From contig JAKSXM010000007.1 in the NCBI GenBank assembly GCA_022575985.1, positions 4,838,501 to 4,902,500 of the forward strand: a stretch of 64,000 nt of DNA, written 5' to 3'. Made by a program: the position numbers and the translations under genes. The notes under the pieces are model-generated. The model saw only the letters and a program-made list of their open reading frames with translations, was not told the DNA's origin and ran no database searches. This DNA comes from Anagrus nilaparvatae (taxonomy: Eukaryota > Arthropoda > Insecta > Hymenoptera > Mymaridae). Below, in pieces: positions 24,035-36,900 of this stretch (position 1 is its first letter; every line of letters starts with the position of its first letter).

Positions 24035-25580
24035 TGTTACGTATCCTGAGGTTAAGGTTGTTAGGGTTATTAGAAATTGCGGTAATTAGTGGAACAGGAT
24101 TATTTATTCTGGGTCTGTTTAATGGGTTTTGCTGATTGTGTTGGGGTTGCATTATAATAATATTAAAAAAATTAAAACTAAAGGGGTTGAACTTTTTGGG
24201 TGGAGTTTCGAAAAATTATATTCTAAACTTGTATATATAAAAAAAATTTATATGATAAAATCTAATTAGAATTCAATGAAGAGAGTTTTAGTTCAGAAGT
24301 TTTAGTTTGTTATTTTATAACTTAAGGTACTTACATGGATAGAAATGCTGCGACGGTCCAGATATTCATAGCTTGGCTTGCGGCTTCGATAAACAGCCTG
24401 GCTTACGGAATCAATAAACATCTTGGCTTACGGCTTCAATAAACAGCTTGGCTTAAGTTGGCTTGGCTTGGCTAAAATACAACTAGACCAATCAAAATGT
24501 ATATCTACAACTGTAAAGGGTAGTACATACCCGTTAAATTTTCACATGTATGAAAATATTAAATAAATAAATTATAAATAAATTATAAATAAATAACGGG
24601 TTTAATTGTCTTTAATGATCTTCGATATTTGATTCATTAGAACTGGATGGTTGGGATGGTTTTTTCCTTGAGCTCGATGGTGTATTTTACTGTTACTTCA
24701 CTATTTGACTTGTTTGTTGATAATATTTCGTGTTTAGAAATTTTAAAATTTTGTACTTTAGTTTCTTCTTTTATTTCTCCTTTGCAATTTTCGCAAGGAA
24801 TGTGATTTCGTTCTTTTCTCGTTATAAAACTTAAATAATTACTTGATATTTGATCCCACTGTTCCACTTGGGGAGCCAATTTCTGCTACGTATCCTGAGA
24901 TTCGTAAATATTAAATAAATATAAATAAGTTTTATCCTGGGGATATTGAGTGCCCCAAATATTTTAATACTTAAGTTGGTTGGTTGGTAGATAAATGTTG
25001 TAGATGTATAAATATATTGATGATGACCTCGGGTACCAGAGCTGGAGGAAATTAACTGCGTTAAAATCGAGATTCTAGAAGGAATTGTCACTTTTAAATA
25101 AATACACTGAGCACTTTTGGTTAAATTACTGACTTTATTATAAGTCACGATAAAAATGCGTCTAAGTCAATAAGTCTAATAAGTGAATGATTATACTGAG
25201 AAGATTGTTCTAATGAATTCCTAAACTGGACCTGATTTTAATCGGTCAGTTATTATGGGAGAATTTAGGAGGACTTGTCTTATGGAAGTTGCGGGTATCT
25301 TATATAAACCAATTAGTAACTGTGCAGGTACTTAAATTTAGGTGGGATCGCCCAATACGTAGAAGCTTCGGTCAAGTCACGTCCAATTAACGAAAGCGTC
25401 CCTGATTACTTTAGGGGAAATCGAGAAGCGAATTTATGCAACTTTTCGTTGCCTAAAATATTTGTAAACAAAAAAGATAAAAAAAATCAAGAATCGTACT
25501 TTATTCAACTCCGCTTGGATAGTCCTAGGTTTATCCAAATAGACCTAGGTCTATCCAGTGATCGGACTCTACCCGTAACA
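24035..25580 (-). mobile_element. LTR-retrotransposon-like remnant
   Basis: On the minus strand a 697-base LTR-like unit runs from TGTTACGGGTAG (25580) to GATACGTAGCA (24884), i.e. TG...CA. Directly after it comes TTGGCTCCCCAAGTGGAAC, a plausible primer-binding site. A second LTR-like end, CAGGATACGTAACA, stops at 24035. Only about 16 terminal bases match between the two ends, and no gag or pol is present, so the element is internally deleted or the reading is partly wrong. A minus-strand frame after the PBS-like site (ending at 24637) has no recognised domain. Confidence 0.4.
24365..24475. repeat. minisatellite, about 30-base unit
   Basis: The unit 'agcttggcttgcggcttcgataaac' repeats about four times with substitutions, then degrades to 'ttggcttggctt'. 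It is G+C-richer than its surroundings and has no coding role. Confidence 0.75.
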
Positions 25581-25599
25581 TATATATATAACCTATCTT

Positions 25600-26870
25600 A
25601 AAATTTAAATATGTTGGTTATAATCATTATTGTTTTTTATAATATTTTCAATATACCTCAGAATGGGATAAATTATTTTTATCGGGTTTTTGATTATTAT
25701 GATTTATATAAAAATATGTATTTTTGATAGTAATATGTAATATAATATTTTAATAACTATGGCTTTTTGATGTTTAAACAAAGAATTACATAGAAAATAT
25801 TTTATCCATAAATAAATTATTGAAACCCTGAAAGTTTTCATTTAAATATAGTAAAAACTTTATACACATTTTTGATAAATAATATCTGTTACAGTTTCTA
25901 TATTTTATGAATTTATTCTTGATTAAAACTAGCTTTTTTTTTTATTAATTTATTTAGTATTTAAAAAAAATTTTCAAATTAAAAGATTTTTTTCTGAAGA
26001 AATTAAAACTTACGTGGATGTTTAAAATATTCCGCATAATACAGACGGTGTTAGATTTTTACTTGGTCCAATCCAATTAGGAATTTAATATTAAAATTGA
26101 GAAAATCAACGAAGAAAATTCAATATGGTGGATTTTATTATTTTTACAAAATATATGTACATTAATTGTTACAATATTATTAACTTTGTTGTAGGTACAA
26201 TACATCTATATATCGAACAACAAGTAAATAACCCGAAGTGTCTTAAGTTTTCATGATGGAAAAAATTATTTAAATTGAAAAAAATATTTTATACGTGTAT
26301 GTATTTTATATACTTATAAAATTTTTAATGTCATTTCAATAGTTTTCCGAAATTTAAAAAAGATATATTGTCATAAAAAATATTATTTTATTATACTCTG
26401 AAATGAAACCTTTTTCCCAACTTATAAAAAATAATATAAAATGATACGTACCTGTTTTTTATTTGTAACAAAACTTAAGTACGCAACTTTAATAACTAAA
26501 AGTAAAACAATTTCCGTCAGTACTTCAATAACAACATTTGATTTTTTTTTATTTTTCCATAATTCAACTGCCTGTTATTTGTTTTAAATAAATTTAATTA
26601 TTATTATAACTTAAATTATTATTATATATATTATTATAAATTAGAAAATTCTAGAAAAAAAAAATATTTTATCCAAATTTAATTTAACTTTTTCTAGAAC
26701 TTTATTTTTCTTATTATTTTAAATTAATCATTAAAAATTTTATAACACATTATAACAAAAGTTTTAGTTTTATATTACAATTAGTTATATAACAAAAGTA
26801 TAGATAAAACTTTAGTATTTTCATTTAAAAAATTATGTAACTTTATTATAAAGCGAAGCTCTACCTTATA
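25600..26870 (-). repeat. duplicated receptor block, copy 1 (of 55.4-59.3 kb)
   Basis: About 1.3 kb matches 55390-56770 and 59050-59265 block by block: 'tttttgatgtttaaacaaagaatt', 'aataatatctgttacagtttctatat', 'aatattccgcataatacagacggtg', the receptor exon and 'aactttttctagaac'. The two copies differ by insertions: 55840-56355 and 56780-59050 in copy 2, and about 95 bases near 26160-26250 in copy 1. A segmental duplication of a receptor 5' region. Confidence 0.75.
26452..26571 (-). pseudogene. odorant receptor N-terminal exon, isolated copy
   Basis: A 40-codon exon, phase 0 at both ends, with acceptor ACAG before it and donor GTACGT after it. It encodes WKNKKKSNVVIEVLTEIV and LLLVIKVAYLSFVTNKKQ, the transmembrane-2 region of an odorant receptor. 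It is nearly the same as 56640-56759. No matching downstream exons are found between here and 24 kb, so this copy is probably a dead partial duplicate. Confidence 0.65.
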
Positions 26871-26879
26871 GGATGCAAA

Positions 26880-27365
26880 AATGATAAAATGCTTGTGGGC
26901 ACGATACAACAAAAACGATCAATTGGATTGCATTCAATTTCTAAAACTAAGTTTTTTCATCATGTTGATGATACCTATAGTTTTTGGACTCTGTATGTTA
27001 TTTATAAAGGCATGTTTATTTTTGTATCTATACTTCACACATGTGAAAAACCTTCTAAATGTCTACGTCTCGTTTTGTTTTTGCACACTAAATTAATTTT
27101 AAAACCAAAATTTATATTTCTAAATAGGTACCCCAATGTCAAAAAGTCTCAATTTTCAGAATCTCATGTTAAAATCGCGATTAAATCAACCGGAATCTCA
27201 ATATTTCGGGTTAAAGTTGGCCACTAAAAGACATAGATATGTTATTTACCAGCATTGTAAATAACATTAAAAATATATATTCAATGAAAAATCATTAAAT
27301 TTTCATTTCATCTCGTGTGTTTTAGGATAGAAGTTTTTGCATGTATTAATTTATAGATTATAACG
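26880..27365. other. no gene supported
   Basis: An open frame of about 110 codons exists on the plus strand (26889-27227) but it has no family resemblance or splice context. I treat it as repeat or spacer sequence. Confidence 0.4.
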
Positions 27366-28294
27366 ATAAGATAATTAGAATAGAATAGAATAGAACTTTA
27401 TTTGTGTGAACAAAATAGTAAATATACATTTATAGATCATAACAGTCATTACAAAGTATCTAATATAATTTTATAAATGTTTAAAATAACAGTTGTAAAT
27501 AATTAAAAAAAAAAATATAAATAAAATTAAATAAATGTAATATTAAATGTATATGTATGTATACAATAGTAATTGTAAATTAAAATTTGGTGTTGGTAAA
27601 GTTTATCACAGTCATTTTAAGAATTAATGTATTATAGTAATCTATCAGACTAGAAAGCAGAGTAACTTAGCTACTTATAATTAAGGATCTAGCGTAAGTA
27701 AATGATTCTACAGAGCAGTTTTAAAACTATTTAAGGAAGATTTAAATTGGATCTTGGAGGGTAGGGAGTTTCAGAATTTCGTACCTTGTAGTTGAAAAGA
27801 GCGAGATCCACAATTTTTTGAACCAGGAAGGTCAAGTTCTTTTGTGCGACGTTGGCCTCTGGCATTTTCTCTAGGCAGATGTCTCACAAAAAAGTCAATT
27901 AGATAGGAAGGTTCAATTAAACGTAGTATTTTGTAAATTATAATGCCTGTAAAGTAAAATCAACGTGAGTCAATGCACAACCAGTTTAGTTTTTTCCTGT
28001 ATGGTGATATATGTGTATCCCTACTCACTCCATAGATGTATCTAAGTGATGCATTACGCAGTCTTTGCAGTCGAGCTTTTAGGATAGTATTTGCGTCAAT
28101 ATATAATGTATTGCAATAATCTAAGTGCGGTACAATTAGATCCAGCACTAGTCTAGTCCGTAAAGTCTCTGTCGTGCAATGTCGAATAAAACGTAATGTG
28201 TAGAGAATCCTATTAATCTTTTAAGAGACAGCTGTTATTTGTGAGTCCCATGAGAGTTTACTGTCAATAATGATGCCCAAGCTTTTAACCTCTT

Positions 28295-29060
28295 TCACAA
28301 AAGGGATGTGTTGTTGACTACCTCCAGTTCTAAGTTGAGCGGATTAAGGCGGTTAACATAGGTAGATGTGCCAAAAAAAATAGCTGTCGTTTTTTTTTTA
28401 TTGAGGTGGAGCATAATATTTTCAGCCCATCTTGAGACCTTCTCAGCTACCTGAGACAATGTTTCAATTCCAGATGATAGTTTTTCAGGGGGAACCTGTA
28501 CATAGACTTGAAGATCGTCTGCATAGAGTAGATAGAAGACTCCGTTAGGTAGATGAGATTTGAGGTCGCTTATATAAACGCAAAATAGCAACGGGCCCAG
28601 GACTGATCCTTGAGGGACCCCAAGGTTGGTAGTAAGCAAGTCTGAGCAAGATGTTTTAGAGGCCACCTGGAGTTGTCTGCCTTGTAAGTAGGATTTAATC
28701 CATAGCAAGGCCATTCTAGAAAAACCCATGTCCTTAACTTTATCAGAAGCTTGGATGGCGAGACCGAGTCAAAAGCCTTACTAAAGTCAAACTGAAGCAG
28801 AAGCGTGACAAGTTTTCTCGCCATTCCACACCTGATATCGTCAGTGAGTTTAATTAAGGTAGTCTCTGTGTTGCTAAATTGTCTGTAACCTGTCTGGAAA
28901 GGGTCAAGTAGCTTATTATTTCTTAAAAATGATGTGATTTGATCATGGGCAAGCTTCTCAAGAACCTTAGATAGAAAGCATAATAAGGCTACTGGCCTAA
29001 AATCAGAAGGAGAAGATGTTAGTGCAACCTTTTTAATAGCAATTAAGACCGACCGTTTCC
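28295..29060 (-). pseudogene. reverse transcriptase core (FDFSKAFD / VPQGS / YADD)
   Basis: Longest readable part of the element above. RT motif A (LQFDFSKAFDSV) lies in one frame at about 28760-28800. Motif B (GVPQGSVLGPLLF) and motif C (YADDL) lie in the next frame (28295-28729). All three catalytic-core motifs are still recognisable, but the frame change and a stop after NNTSLL break the protein. Confidence 0.8.
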
Positions 29061-29636
29061 ATAAACTGGAAAAAATTCCAATTTTTAAAGATTAATAGTA
29101 TATTAAGTATCAAGGGCGTAAAAGTTTCGGCACTAGCGTTAGCACTAGCACGAGTGCTCGGCGAAGCCGGGCACGAGTTATATGTGTTCACGCTCGTGTC
29201 TAAAGTATTTCGCCCATGGTGATTACACTATTTTTTGCCCACCTAGGCGTAGAACGAGTTCAGAAAACTTTTTACACACGAGTTTTACGCCCGGGAGGGC
29301 AAAAAAAATTGAACGAGCATTGGTCCAATGGTATGTTAGATTTTAAAATAAAAATACCAAATAATAAAGAGCAATACGAGCGAAAGAAATTTAAAAAGGT
29401 TATCTATACCATACGAGAGGGTACTAGAGGCAAAGGGATCGTGATATTTAAATTAAGAAAACTCAGGGTCAAGCGTGAGCTGGTATTCTCCTCTAGCTAA
29501 GAAAAAGCTTGAGGGGACGACTAGTTCACGCACACGGACACCTGGGGGTAAGGCTTTATTTAATTGTAAAACAATATTAAAAAACTTAAAAAGGTTATTT
29601 CGGAAAGATGTTTTACTTTACAGAAAAAAAATGGAT

Positions 29637-29652
29637 GGCCCTGAAAAGGGCC
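29637..29652 (-). promoter_or_regulatory. histone-type 3' stem-loop, minus strand
   Basis: On the minus strand GGCCCTTTTCAGGGCC: a six-base-pair stem (GGCCCU/AGGGCC) with a UUUC loop, flanked by CAATC and ATCCA. This matches the replication-dependent histone mRNA 3' processing stem-loop consensus. No histone coding sequence lies upstream of it. Confidence 0.6.
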
Positions 29653-30252
29653 GATTGAAAATCCTCCTTTACCAAGTCGTCGATTCTTTTTCTTCTTTTC
29701 TTAATAAAATTATTATGCCGGCTCAATAGTATGTAAACGACCGTTATTATTTTCTCTCTTTTGCCTTCTCGTTGCTTTTTCTTTATTGGCTCTCCGGCTT
29801 TCTTTACTTAGCCAGCCAAAGTCTATATATATGGGGTTAAAGTAAATTTGCGTCATTCTGAGAGAGGCTTTGCTTTGAACCACTTCGCATCGAGTCGCTT
29901 GCTGCCGTTGGTGCTGCTATTCCTGCTTTCATTTTTCGCTTTGCCGTTGCTATTCTCGAGGAAGGCTGTTGTGTATGTGTGCACGAAAGAGATATTGAAG
30001 GTATTTGGTTTCTTTGTGGGGCTTGGCCAAGCTCGAGGTCATTGTTGGGACCTCTGGACGCCTAGTGTGCGTCAGTTCAGCCACTGGGGCTGTCGTCGGC
30101 TGCAGGTTGCAGGCCGGACATAAGGACTAGGACTTTCAGAGTCACCAGGTATTTTTAGTATTTTATGTATATGAGTGTGCATGTGAGTGAATGAATTTTA
30201 TATTAATATAGGTGAGAATTTTTGAGTGAGAACTTACAAAGCAAAGCCAACC

Positions 30253-30268
30253 GGCCCTTTTCAGGGCC
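30253..30268 (+). promoter_or_regulatory. histone-type 3' stem-loop, plus strand
   Basis: GGCCCTTTTCAGGGCC followed by ACAAAAA and preceded by CCAACC, close to the insect histone mRNA 3' end pattern. It is the same 16-mer as the minus-strand copy 600 bases away, in the opposite direction. Confidence 0.65.
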
Positions 30269-30462
30269 ACAAAAATTAACGTACTATTCATACAAAGTTC
30301 TTGCACCAGAGTATTTAAAATTAACAGGTAAGTAGTGATTTAGCAATAATCTTTTGAGGTATGCCATCATCGCCAGTCGCTTGAGAAGGAAAATGTGCTA
30401 CAGCCAATATCACATCATTAAGGGTCACTTCCAAAAATAATTGGCCATGAAAAACGTAAAAC

Positions 30463-33400
30463 TTACACATAAAAAGACAGCCATTTATTTCACAAAATAA
30501 AGCCCTTCATTTTTAGGCCCTGAAGGGGAAATAATAAACCAATCCATAATGATTTGATATGATTTGCTGTTCCAAATCTGGAATGGGATATCTTCATTCC
30601 ATTTGTTATATTACCCTTATTAACTACATTTTTCAACAATGGTAATTATTAATTATTTAATTGCTCCAATACTTTTTGTATTGGTTATTTTGAGCCAAAA
30701 ATAGGCATTCTGTTAACTGACTGTAATGAGGAGAATTTAAGATATAAAATTAAAAAGATAAAATAAAGAATTTTTGTAATTTTGTAATCTTGTTGAAAAT
30801 TTTTGAGACCCATAAAACATATTTTCATAAAAAATAACGGTTTTGGAAGTAATTTAAAAATCGGCCATTTGTTTTATTGCCTAATATAACAATGAGAGAA
30901 ACAGCGATGAAAAATTGGATTTACGGAACTTGAATGGTATAACTTTAATACGAAAAATTTGTGACCAACAAGAACTATTTTGGTTAACTTTTGACGGTAC
31001 AGCAAAATTACCAAAACACTCTATTTAAAAGCATTGTCTTCTGTATTTTTATGTCTAAAAGGGGTTATTTTTTCAACATATTAAAGTCATCCGTAACTAT
31101 ATAAATTCCCGATCAGAAAAGACATAAGGAATGCCACCCTTGATTATGTGGCCTTCTATCTGATTTCCATAGTGAAATCGCTATGGAAGTGGAACAGGGT
31201 TCTCTCGTGGCTGCAATAATTAAAAAATAAAATTTATATGCAATTGAGATGTAACAGACACCCATTGTACGCTTTAGCGATCTTTTTTTTCTGCTCATCT
31301 TTCAGATATTGTATACTAGCTGTAAACTAACCAAACTTAAACATTACATATTTTAAACAATAAAATAGTAAAAAATTAAGGATAAATAAAAGCATCATGA
31401 TTTTAAAATAACATTTTCATTTTTAAATAAAGAAAATTTATACACTGTATTTACTTAATGATCAAATAATAAAATATACATTATAAGTAAATATTTAAAA
31501 AAATGTTTTTATTTTTAATACAAATTTTATATTTACTAAAATAATATTAATAAATTTAAAAAAATCGAAAATTATAATAAATTAAATTCACATAAAATTT
31601 TTATATTTCAGGATTTTTTCGCAAATTCACAAAAAATTAATATAGATGTCATATTCATTGTCATTCTTTTTTAATTTACAAATTTTTACCAAAATAAACC
31701 TATTTTTGTTGTGTATTAAAAAGAGTTATTTTGCAGTGCTATATTTTAAATACTTTTTATTATTTAGAGTCAAGTTTTAACTAATTATAAATTAACTTTT
31801 CGTAGAAGGGAACTTAAACAAAATTTTTCCCTGCAAAACTTTTATAATTATATGCCTTTTCCAAGATTTTCATCCCCACCATTTCCTCCCCACCTACAGC
31901 TTTTCGTAAAGGAGTCATCAATCAGTTATATAATAATTAAAATACAATAAAAAATCTTCAAATACAAGATTAGGAAAAAAACTTACATCGTGTTTTTCCA
32001 ATTTTTCCTTAATCATGGGATAGTTGCCAAACCCAATAATTAGTACTCATAAGTATTCCTTTTTTTATACAAAATCAAATTAAATAGATCTGCAGCTCAG
32101 CTCACAAATAATTTACCCATAAAAACAAGTATGGGTACCTCGAAATCATGGCTTTTGAGCATTTTACAATAAAAAATATAGATTTAATTTTTTCAGTTAG
32201 TGGTGCTTTCGAAGGGACTCAAAGGGATCAAAAATAGGACATTTGTACTTAGAGATACAAAGCTGAGATTTCACCAACTGAAAAAACTTAATTTTTTAAA
32301 CAGCGGACTGCTATCGCCACCGGCTCAAATAAATAAAAAAATTTCCCGGAAAATTTAACAATACATACAAGGCTGAAATTTTATTTCAAACTTCACTGTA
32401 GTTGAAGACATTATTGGTGCTAAAGGGTTACCATACTGCCCTAAAATTTCAAATTTGTACTCATCAGTATGTTAGATGAGAAATTTTGAAATTTTTGAGG
32501 TGTGCCAAAAGTATTACATAATGTTTGGAGAGCTAGAATGAAGCTTAAAATAGAATTTCAGCCTTCTATCCATTGGTATATTTTTTTGAAAATTTTTTAC
32601 AACCATAAGCCAGTATGGAGGCATTTCGCACCGCTTGAGAGTTATGGCAATAACCAGTGCCGGATTTAGGCTTGTGGGGGGCTGTAACCACCCAATATTA
32701 AAAAAAATTTGTGGAGGCCTGTAGGCCGTGTCTTCAGTGCCTAGATGGTAAATTCGGCACTGTCGATAGCAATTCGCTGTTTATAAAAATAGGTTCTTTC
32801 ACATAATTTTACTTTTAATCAACTTTGTTTCTATAATCTGAAATACCCTAATTTTTATGTTTTTGACTCCTACGCTTCTTCGAAAGTACCAATAACCGAA
32901 AAAAAATTACTTTATATTCTTTATTTTAAATTTACATAAAAAACAAGATTTCAAGGTTTCTATACTTGTCTTTATTGATACATTTTTTTATACGCTGATC
33001 TGCAAATCGAAAATCGATATTCAGTTAATTACACTTAAAAAATGTGATTCATTTGATCATTCACGGTTAGCCTGAAAGATCGGATTATGCAAAAGTCAGG
33101 CACTTTGGATTTTATAGCGAAAAATGAATGTTCAAACTATAAAAAAATAGTACTTTTTTGGATTTAAATCTTTCATTTATGTTTGTTTAACGTGGCAAAA
33201 CTACTCTATGTATACTCAAAAAGTTAAAAGTTTTAAACACAAAAAAATATAATTATCTGTAATAACATTGAAAAGTGCTTCTTGTCAATTAATTAATCAT
33301 AGATAAGTATAGTATACAGAAACAATTTAACAGCTTATAGTAAAAATAATAATATTGAATTCGTAAATTATAGAAGCTATATTATACACATTGTAATAGT

Positions 33401-33515
33401 ATAATACAGAATTAAGTAGTATTTTCTTACCACCGACAAGAAACAAAGATTTTTGACTCTAAGGTTTACCCGTATGGTAAGAGAGAACTAAATATAATTA
33501 TTTTTTAAGTATTTT
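30463..33515. other. intergenic, no gene seen
   Basis: A+T-rich DNA with dispersed non-coding repeat (32060-32760, recurring 'aggctgaaattttatttcaa' and 'gccttctatcca'). 33216-33310 is similar to 23942-24034, which supports a duplicated flank of the receptor locus. Confidence 0.5.
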
Positions 33516-33929
33516 TTAAGTTTTAGTAGTTTTTCTGAGAAATGTAAAGTATTTTACTGAAGTTTGCATAACCTAAAAAAAAAAATTGTTATATTAGAAA
33601 ATTAAAAAATAGTTATATTTTAATAAATTTAAAATGAAATTTTAATTTCATTAAAAATACTTCAGAATAAGTTCTCATATCCACTGTTATAAAAAATGCT
33701 TGGACAGATGGTGGTTTCGAGCATCTTAATAGCATCATTTTTATTAATTTTTGAATTTTAATAGAAGCATCTTCCCATTTAGCAAAGTATCTGCAATTAA
33801 GAAGTTTAATAAAGACAGTGTAATTTATGAATTTTTTAAAATGAAAGGATTTAAAATGCATTTTATTTATTTAATTTTAAATATTTCTGCAAAAATTTCT
33901 TAAGCTTTTAACTTGACCTCACATATTAA

Positions 33930-33960
<31 letters not shown>

Positions 33961-36900
33961 GCTTTTAACTTTTACATACAAAGAAAAGTTATTTAGCTGA
34001 TACATTGTTATAATACAGTTTTACCATACAATATTTCATTTTACAATTTTATTACAAACTTACTCATTACATACCATCTTCTCTTTTTTTAAACATTTAA
34101 ATTACAGTTTTGCAAAAAATTAAATATTTTTTTTATAAATATGCTATTTGGTGCCCAGAGAAACATCTTTATATCAAATGGAGGAAATTTTCGATGCTTT
34201 GACAGCTCATTATAAAATTGTTTTCTCTTGTTATTATATAAATCACATTGCCAGAGAATGTGATTAATATCCTGTGTATCATAACCACAGGTACACGCAG
34301 GACTATCTGTAATTTTTATTTTGTAAAGTGAGGCATTAAGATTGTAATGTCCAGATCTTAATAATATTTACTGTCGAGATTAGATTTCTCGGTAATGAGC
34401 TATCAATGAACCAGGGTTTTGGAGTATCCTTATAGTATATTTCAAAATAGACTTTTCCTTTCGTTTCTCCATCTTTTTTTATTTGATCATTATTTCTATT
34501 TTTGAATTTTTTTTTAAAATATGCATAAAAGTCAGTATATGGTATAAGAATATTGCTAGGATCGTTTTCAGTAGCTTGCTTTGCCAATTCATCAGCCTTT
34601 TCATTGCCAGGTATACCAACATGTGCTGGAATCCATACAATTTGCAAACTATCGTCATCAAATAGTCTTAAAAGCTCTTTTATTTTATATATATAAAAGT
34701 TGATTTTTACATCAAAATTATGCGTATTTATAGTTTCCAGCACACTTAGTGAATCTGTATAAATAACATACTTATACCCGTAGTTCTTTTTAGCAAATTT
34801 TAAAGCTTCTAATATGGCAAAGCATTCAGCAGTATATATTGATGCGTATATTGGTAGGCTTTTTTTAAATTCAAAATTAAATTTCGGAATATATACCCCT
34901 GAACCCACTGATTTCCCTCTATCGGTTTTACTACCATCTGTATAAATTTCTATGCAGTTACCGTTAAATGTTTTTTTATTTTTTATAACACTATCTTTTA
35001 TATCCCTATTAATCGTGGATATTTTAGTTTCGAAATTTTCCACGCTTATATGATATTCATATTTATATATATTTAATTTTTGACTCTTTTTAATAAAGCT
35101 TCTTATACCATATAAGATCGTCAATAATCGTCATAAAAAAAAAATGGCGCATAGTGTAAATTTGTGTATACTGGTGCTGTTGAAATTTTTTAATAAAAGT
35201 TGAATAAATAATTGACTTAAAATATGATAAAGTTAACTAAAAAACTTTTTTAATATATACAAAGTGAATTTTTAAATAATAATTGTTGTCGGCTACTTGT
35301 TTTAGTAAAGTTAAAAGAATGTAATTTGTATTTCATCATAACCTTATTTTTAACTATATACGCTTTAGAATTTATGCGGGAACACAGTTTATTTCGTTAA
35401 TGTTAGTACATACATGTACATCTGTATAAGTAGTCTTTAAAAATGTCAGCGGTGCCTGAGTCTATAGGAATCCCCTATAGGTGCTCAGAACAGCCGATAA
35501 AAAAGTGTTCTGCTACAACTATACCAAAGACTCTAGTGTGTATAAATTGTGGTAATGCATATCACAGTAGTTGTGTTAAAAAAATGAATAATATAGTACA
35601 CGTTAAAGGCTATTTAATAAAATGCTGCAGAGTAAATTCAATGAAAATTAATACAAATAATGATACTTTAAATAATGAAATTCTTGATTTAAAAAGCCAA
35701 ATATTGAAATACACTAAAACTATAGATGAACTGACTTCTGAACTTGATAATTTTAAAACTTGTAATAATAATTTAAATGATGAAATAAAACAAATTAAAG
35801 ACAATAGAGAAAAATTAAGTGATGATATTTTCATAAATAACATTAGTGTAACTACTGTCAATGAACTCACCCAAGAGATGTTAAATGATCATAACCTTCT
35901 CTCAAGACTACTAAGAGAAAACTCTATACTGTACAATTTTAATAAAGAGTTAATAGATAAAGGAGAACTTTATAAGGAGCACATTGAATTATTAAAGAAA
36001 AAAAATAATGAAAGTAATCCAAATAACAATCAACCTGACAAAGGGACTTACTCACAAGTAGTATCAGCTGGTGTTGCTTCAGATACACTTAACAAGAATA
36101 ATAAAAATCATACCAATAATAATGAAATAGTGATAGCTCCTCAATATAATTTAATACTTAAATCGGTAAATCAAAATAATACTTCTATTGAAGATTATTT
36201 AAATAATATTACTCCACCAGCAGATACAGTTTTGAAAGTAAATTACGTAAAAAAGTTTAAGAATGGTAATATTTTGATAAATTGTGATGATAGTGAAACT
36301 AAACAAATTATTGAAGAAAAAGTAATTAATGAAAAGGATTCTGATAACAAGTTTAAAATAATGGAAGAAGAATACAGAAAACCTATGATCAAAATAGTTG
36401 GCGTCTTAAATGATATTCACTACAACTCTTATAGTGATTTAGAAAATGAAATTAAAAGAAAAAATTTTGCTGATATTAATGGCCAATTTATAATTAACTA
36501 TATTCATAAAAATACTGTTAAAAAGTATAATACAATTTTTGCTACGTGTGATCCTGATATTTTTAGAAAACTTATTAGTGCTGGCAGAGTTTTCATTGGC
36601 CTTAGCTCTTGTAGAGTTTTCGAAGACTTTGGTATATCTAAGTGTAAAAAATGCTGTAATTATGGGCATACCATTAAGCACTGTCAAAATCAAAATTATG
36701 TGTGTTCATATTGTGCTGGTGAACATAAAACTGATCAATGTCAAAACAAACAATCCAAGAAGTGTGTTAACTGTTGTGTTTCAAATAATACTTATAAAAC
36801 AAATTACGCTATACATCATCATGCTCATGACTTATACTTATGTAAAATTTTTAATAAATTAAAATTAAATAGAATCAAACTCACAAAATATTAATAATAA

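Larger units (their letters stand above)
29105..30300. other. G+C-richer insert with two histone-type 3' stem-loops
   Basis: A block of clearly higher G+C content and different codon texture interrupts the RT pseudogene. It contains stem-loops facing outward (29637-29652 minus, 30253-30268 plus), a TATATATATGGGG box near 29825-29838 and an inverted CCAAT motif (ATTGGCT at 29784). An open frame of 91 codons (29848-30123) has a hydrophobic middle but no family I recognise and is not a histone. It reads like the shared promoter plus both 3' ends of a divergent gene pair whose coding parts are gone, but this is inference. Confidence 0.45.
27370..30462 (-). mobile_element. degenerate CR1/jockey-group non-LTR element, split by an insert
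   Basis: On the minus strand the element runs from about 30462 to a (TTCTA)n tail at 27374-27400, typical of some insect CR1-like 3' ends. The RT start (NDVILAVAHFPSQATGDDGI) is at 30460-30310. After a foreign block (29105-30300) it resumes with VALTSSPSDFRPVALLCFLS, FDFSKAFDSVSPSKLL, LGVPQGSVLGPLLFCVYISD and YLLYADDLQVYVQV. The endonuclease and ORF1 are missing. Several stops and a frameshift near 28730 (between the KAFDSV and VPQGS segments) show it is dead. The C-terminal part continues with stops to 27960 and beyond. Confidence 0.8.

Noticed and set aside
24637..25148. Minus-strand frames of 80 and 105 codons
   Set aside because: They lie across the LTR-like boundary and PBS-like site and show no gag or pol signature.
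26881..27227. Plus-strand frames of 71 and 112 codons
   Set aside because: Two overlapping frames in the same stretch, no recognised motif, and probable repeat sequence.
29848..30123. 91-codon frame with hydrophobic segment as a possible histone or secreted protein
   Set aside because: The residues are not histone-like and no signal peptide is convincing; more likely untranslated sequence of the G+C-rich block.
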